From assembly GCF_001638985.1 (NCBI RefSeq), contig NW_017265153.1:555776-619775 (forward strand): 64,000 nucleotides of DNA, given 5' to 3'. The notes under the pieces were generated by a model. It searched no databases. It saw only the letters and a list, made by a program, of their open reading frames with translations, and was not told the DNA's origin. Source of the DNA: Phycomyces blakesleeanus NRRL 1555(-). Taxonomy: Eukaryota > Mucoromycota > Mucoromycetes > Mucorales > Phycomycetaceae. This document shows, in pieces, positions 59,946 to 64,000 of this stretch; within the stretch, counting starts at the first letter, position 1; each line of letters starts with the position of its first letter. The position numbers and the translations under genes were made by a program.

Positions 59946-61049
59946 ACTTTAAAGCGAAACAGTCTTTTTTGAATTTTGGAAATCACTACACACCCACTGA
60001 GATTTCTTCTAAATATGGAAATTTCTTGTCAAAACCAAATTTTCTATTGGCTTAGAGTATGAATTGAGATTAAACATGAAAAGCTTCACATTTAGGGGGG
60101 GCAAAATGATGAGACATATGCCAGAAAAGGATGAAATAATATTTTCGTGTATCATAAATAAAATTCAGATGATATAAATGTATAAAATGGGGGGAGAATG
60201 ACAGAGAGTTGGAAAACAGAAGATTTAATTGGACAAAATTTATTGGAAAACATAATTTTTCTCTAAGTCATTTTCATCATTTGTGTTTTTTTGCCATGTC
60301 ATTGAACATCCTCAACTGCATGCCATAATATACAGCATTAAGAAATATTTTTTATTATTTTTTGAGTAATAGAAGTAAATAACAATGGTTTAACTAATGC
60401 CAACATTACTATAGTAGATTTTAATGAGAACTATATTATATATATTTGCATTGTCACAGTAATTGTCAGCAATAATGACAAAAGTTTACATTAATTTTGT
60501 TGCTATTATATTATTTTTGATGTACCATTAATATTATTATATTCTTCTATAATCATTTAGACTTTCTTTAATAGTAATACTGCTAAGAATAAAACAAAAA
60601 AGTACTCATATACACTGATTCTTGACATAGTGCCATCACTTATAAGATCCCGAGACTGCTAAAAAACAAAGGGACATAATAGACTTTAGGCTAATTTTCT
60701 AGTTGCTTACTTGTCTCTTTTTTCATTATTTTTATATCATCGTTTAAAAATAAACCGCAAGTGTAATCTAGCCAGATAATATTATATTGTGGAAGTTTAT
60801 TAAAGTGCACTGCAAAAACACCTTAAAATAATTGAATTCCACTTACCTGGAATTATCGATAATAGTAGCCAAAAAATTACAACCCAGGTCATTTCCTGTG
60901 TTTAGCAGCGAGAATATATTTAAAGACATATCATTGGCCTAATATATATCAGAGTCCCTGAGAGAATTTTTTCAAAATAATAAAGACAATTATAATAAGC
61001 AACGGCTGTTACACACTTCCTTTATTATTAAAAAAAATTAAGTGAAAAA
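59946..61049. other. AT-rich intergenic DNA
   Basis: No exon chain or repeat ends recognised. Poly-G hexamers GGGGGGG (60097) and TGGGGGGAG (60187) are isolated. Confidence 0.5.
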
Positions 61050-61330
61050 ATGTTTTCCATTGCCAATCCCGATGAAGTTCGTTGCAAATGCACAAGATGC
61101 AATCGCAATCCTCTTGGATACACCATGACAGATAAAAGAACTGCCAAGCGTCATGCCCAGAATGATAATGACAGGAATATGGATAAAACCATTAATGGTA
61201 AATTAAGTTATCAATTTTTCATTTATTTATATGATGTATTCTAATCCATTAGAACAAATAGTTTTGACAGCCGAAGTAAACACTGGTGAAGCTGATATGG
61301 ACGTAGATCAAATTGAAGAACATATTGAAT
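61050..61330 (+). pseudogene. orphan 5' end of a transposase-like gene (Cys-rich N-terminus)
   Basis: Exons 61050-61197 and 61253-61330 join in phase: MFSIANPDEVRCKCTRCNRNP (split here to RCKCTRC), LGYTMTDKRTAKRHAQND, then EQIVLTAEVNTGEADMDVDQ. The CxCxxC...RT..RH pattern resembles the short zinc-finger N-terminus found on CACTA/Plavaka-type transposases of fungi. It then meets a GTAATA donor-like site but no continuation is found; the following sequence is the 3' end of an opposite-strand transposase. Probably a truncated copy. Confidence 0.5.
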
Positions 61331-61703
61331 GTAATAGTATTTTATTTTTTATACACCACCAGAGATTTTTGTTATCATTTTGGGTGAAAATTGGCACCTA
61401 AGCAATATGATTGGCTTAGAGGCCAAAATATTGTAATTTGTTTTCGTACTCAATTTTTTTCATCCGAATAAAGGATAAAATTAAGTTCAGTACTACTTGT
61501 GGGCTTTTAAAGTAAGAAAAAAAACTGTTAGGGAAGTCAGAAAGTGTTCAAGTGAGACAAAGGATTTATTAAGGAAAGTTGGGGGTTCGTTTGAGTAACC
61601 AAAAAATGACTTCACAGAAATTACGCAAAAAAATTGATGTTGAGAAGAAGAAAACAGAAGGTTCAAATAATAATTATAATAATAATAAAGAAGTAGCATC
61701 ATT
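61331..61703. other. spacer between opposed transposon fragments
   Basis: AT-rich with ATT/AAT runs at 61662-61690. No gene seen. Confidence 0.4.
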
Positions 61704-64000
61704 TTATTCATCAAAAAGAATATTATTGAAAATGAACCAGTAGGAACCGAACTTGCTCAAATTTACAATGTAAAATGGGTTGCGGAAAATGTGTAAATCT
61801 AACTTACAAACGAGATTCATGTTAGCAACATCAGAATGCTCACCTGTCATTACAGCCTTGGCATAGTTATTGTTTCTGTCATTATCCGTACGAGGAACAA
61901 TGCTAAGAAACTTAACAACAGAGCCTGAGACAAGTCCTATACGAGGGCGAGAGATTGGATCATCTTTAAAAACAAACGCGCCAAAACTGTTGTTTTGGAC
62001 GGCGTCATCTTCAATATCTCCAGTGTTGTTGTTGTCCTTTAGCTCTCTCGAGCCGCCAAAGAAGGTGTAATAGAACAAAGATTCATTGTTGTCCTTAATG
62101 AACCTCTCTATTCCAGTTCCAGACTTCTCTTGGTTGCCAGAGCTATTAATCCACGACCCGCCGTCAATTACATGTTGCAATGCTACCTGCTTTGCAAACT
62201 TTAGGCAAACATCCCTGGAAGTGTTTTGGCGATTTGTATGAAACAGATGTTCGCGAATGTGCTTATTGAACTGTTCGCCCTTTTCTGTTTCATAATTGAG
62301 GGCTGGGCCAAAACGAATTATATCTTCCTTGAGATGTGTCAAGTAATGAACTTTCGGCTTGGTGCAATATGCCTTGTGGAGCTCGTTCTTGGTTCCTTTA
62401 TTGTAGTCAAATAATGCTCTGATCAAGCGCTTCACTGCATTATCTACTCTGATAATATAGTTATCAAAGTCTGATGTCACCTGACGAACGAATACCAGAG
62501 AACACAATCGGCCAAGTTCAACAAAGCATGGTATTACAAGGTCTAGCTCATGATTTCCAGAGAATTCTGTAATTAGAATTACAGGAAGTATTTGAAGCAG
62601 AACCTTGAAATCTCTACTGAGGAATGAACTACTATGTCTCAAGTTTCGGGTGAACTTTCTTGATAGACCAGTTGATCGCGTGTAATCTGTCAAGAATTCT
62701 GAAAGTCTTGCTATTGTGGCTGTGTCATTCTTAAGCACGACCTTAACCAAGTCAATTACCATATACTTTGCAACACCAAGAAGTATCGTGTGGAGGATTT
62801 CCACTGGTGTATCCTTTTCTGGATCAAACGACTGCAATTCTAATAAGCAGCCAGTTGAACGATCTCTAAAGCTTATCTCATTTGCAGGCGTGTTCATTCC
62901 AATTTTCGGAGCATTTGGGATCTCAGTGTCTCTGCCAGGTGACGAGTTTGCAAGAACATAGTGCTCTCGAGTTCGTCTCTCATGGCACTCACAGAAGTAG
63001 GACAAGTCCTTCACAAAGTCTTTTGCACGTCTAAGTTCGATGTAGCATCTTCTGCAAGGAAATGTGGTGGCCGGCCCAAGCAATCCGCAAAGTTCCGAAT
63101 GACATGGCGTGTCAGCCTCAATCCAAAGGATGGGAGCAACAACCAGAACATACTCATTGTCTTCAGCGGAGAACATTTTTACACCTTTCTCGAGTTTCTT
63201 AAAGTCATCAATGATTGCTGGCAGAAGAGACATACCATTTGTACCATCTTTCTTAGGGATTGTAGAAAGAAACTAGATGTTTGCTATCGAATTTCGATCC
63301 TTAAAAGGCAAGGCAGCGCATCTCATTAACCAGCTTTCAAATGGATTGTACTGCTTTGAACGATTGCCGGAAGTGTCGTCTGTAAAAAGGATGATTGAAA
63401 CAATCCTAACTTTGTAAAACACTGCATCGCGATCTACATTACCGGGCAAAACAGAAAGAGGCATAGACTTCTTCATTGGATGAACTCCAAAAAGAAGAAA
63501 GTCATGAGCAGGACTCAATCTGGTAAGGCTACTTGAGATACTGTAGTAGTGATCTCTTTCAACAGGAGTGGTGTCAACGTGAGAGATCTGCTCTACTCTA
63601 AGATCGGTAACAGCAACCTCAACGCCATAGCATACAATCGAAATCGCTCTGACCAGATACCCTCTCGCAAAAATGTTTTTATTTGCCATGTGGAACAATT
63701 CAACCAAAAAGCGGATGCTGCAATCGTTTGTCTTCAAGTAAACGATGTTTCCAAACCAGACATCTATACCATTTACAGTGTGCATAGGCTGCTGAAAGAG
63801 ATGGTGGGTTCTCCACTTTTCACCTTGTTCCAAACAGATCGATTGGTTTGGGGTACGATCGGGCATGGACAAGATCAACTTGGATTTCTTTGGGTTTGCC
63901 ATAAGAAATCTCAAGTGATCAGACAGAAGGTTAATGTGGGCGAATGCGTTCCCGTTTGATCCAGGTACTGATATTCTTTGTGAAGGAAAGACAGGCATCT
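61704..64000 (-). pseudogene. large transposase, CACTA/Plavaka-like, with one in-frame TAG, runs off window
   Basis: Two minus-strand frames, 63998-63276 and 63272-61704, lie in the same frame separated only by a TAG at 63275-63273 (...RNSIANI-stop-FLSTIPKKDG...). Together more than 760 aa, with the N-terminus outside the window. Conserved blocks: IILFTDDTSGNRSKQYNPFESW, VVAPILWIEADTPCHSELCG, CRRC, DTPVEILHTILLGVAKYMV, KVHYLTHLKEDIIRFGP and NYETEKGEQFNKHIREHLFH. The order (D..SGN.SK..N.F.SW; DxPxxSE; HxxLLG; HLLTHL; E..E..N..IR) matches the fungal Plavaka/CACTA transposase family. Coding texture is otherwise intact, so it is either recently inactivated or has a sequencing error at the TAG. 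Confidence 0.75.

Overview
This is a stretch of eukaryotic nuclear DNA, almost certainly from an early-diverging fungus of the Mucoromycota (Mucorales-like). The genes have many short introns of about 50-90 nt, AT-rich intergenic DNA full of microsatellites, and strongly biased C-ending codons in actin and RPS4. The repertoire also fits: O-GlcNAc transferase, an SMPD4 homologue, TMEM234, and Fanzor-type and CACTA/Plavaka-like mobile elements. I rebuilt most gene models by hand by joining exons at splice sites whose phases close. No tRNA, rRNA or CRISPR array was seen.

Layout. 0.4-10.0 kb: GPI10/PIGB mannosyltransferase (+), a 1511-aa polyglutamine-rich O-GlcNAc transferase (-), a leucine-rich-repeat protein (-), and a divergent Ser-rich protein (+). 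10-13.3 kb: mostly empty, with one MITE and a possible tiny membrane protein. 13.3-18.3 kb: SET-domain protein (+), SMPD4-like protein (+), DUF1838 protein (-). 20-26.7 kb: FRAY/OSR1-type STE20 kinase (-), RPS4 (+), TMEM234 (-). 26.9-32.7 kb: a small DUF6787-like membrane protein (+), then a graveyard of transposon relics (Harbinger-like transposase, a 362-bp TA-flanked MITE). 32.7-38.2 kb: C2H2 zinc-finger protein (-), small coiled-coil protein (+), actin (+), mitochondrial Qri7/OSGEPL1 (-). 38.7-41.8 kb: a second MITE copy and a decayed Fanzor (TnpB-like) gene. 42.5-58 kb: RhoGEF (-), PKA catalytic subunit (-), NAD kinase (-), PPR protein (+), SAK-HAD protein (-), RAD54 (-). 58.3-64 kb: an inverted-repeat element with a 36-bp perfect palindrome, an orphan transposase 5' end, and a large CACTA/Plavaka-like transposase with a single in-frame TAG that runs off the window.

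Most genes are housekeeping (GPI anchors, translation, cytoskeleton, DNA repair, NADP supply, tRNA t6A, cAMP and STE20 signalling) and show no operon-like logic. Two divergent pairs (8351/8522 and 26681/26868) share promoters under 190 bp.

The most notable observations are: a textbook U12-type AT-AC intron in GPI10; five GC-AG introns in four genes; a STE20/OSR1-type kinase that carries its own RFxV motifs and lacks a visible CCT domain; the decayed Fanzor nuclease; and several non-autonomous DNA-transposon families.
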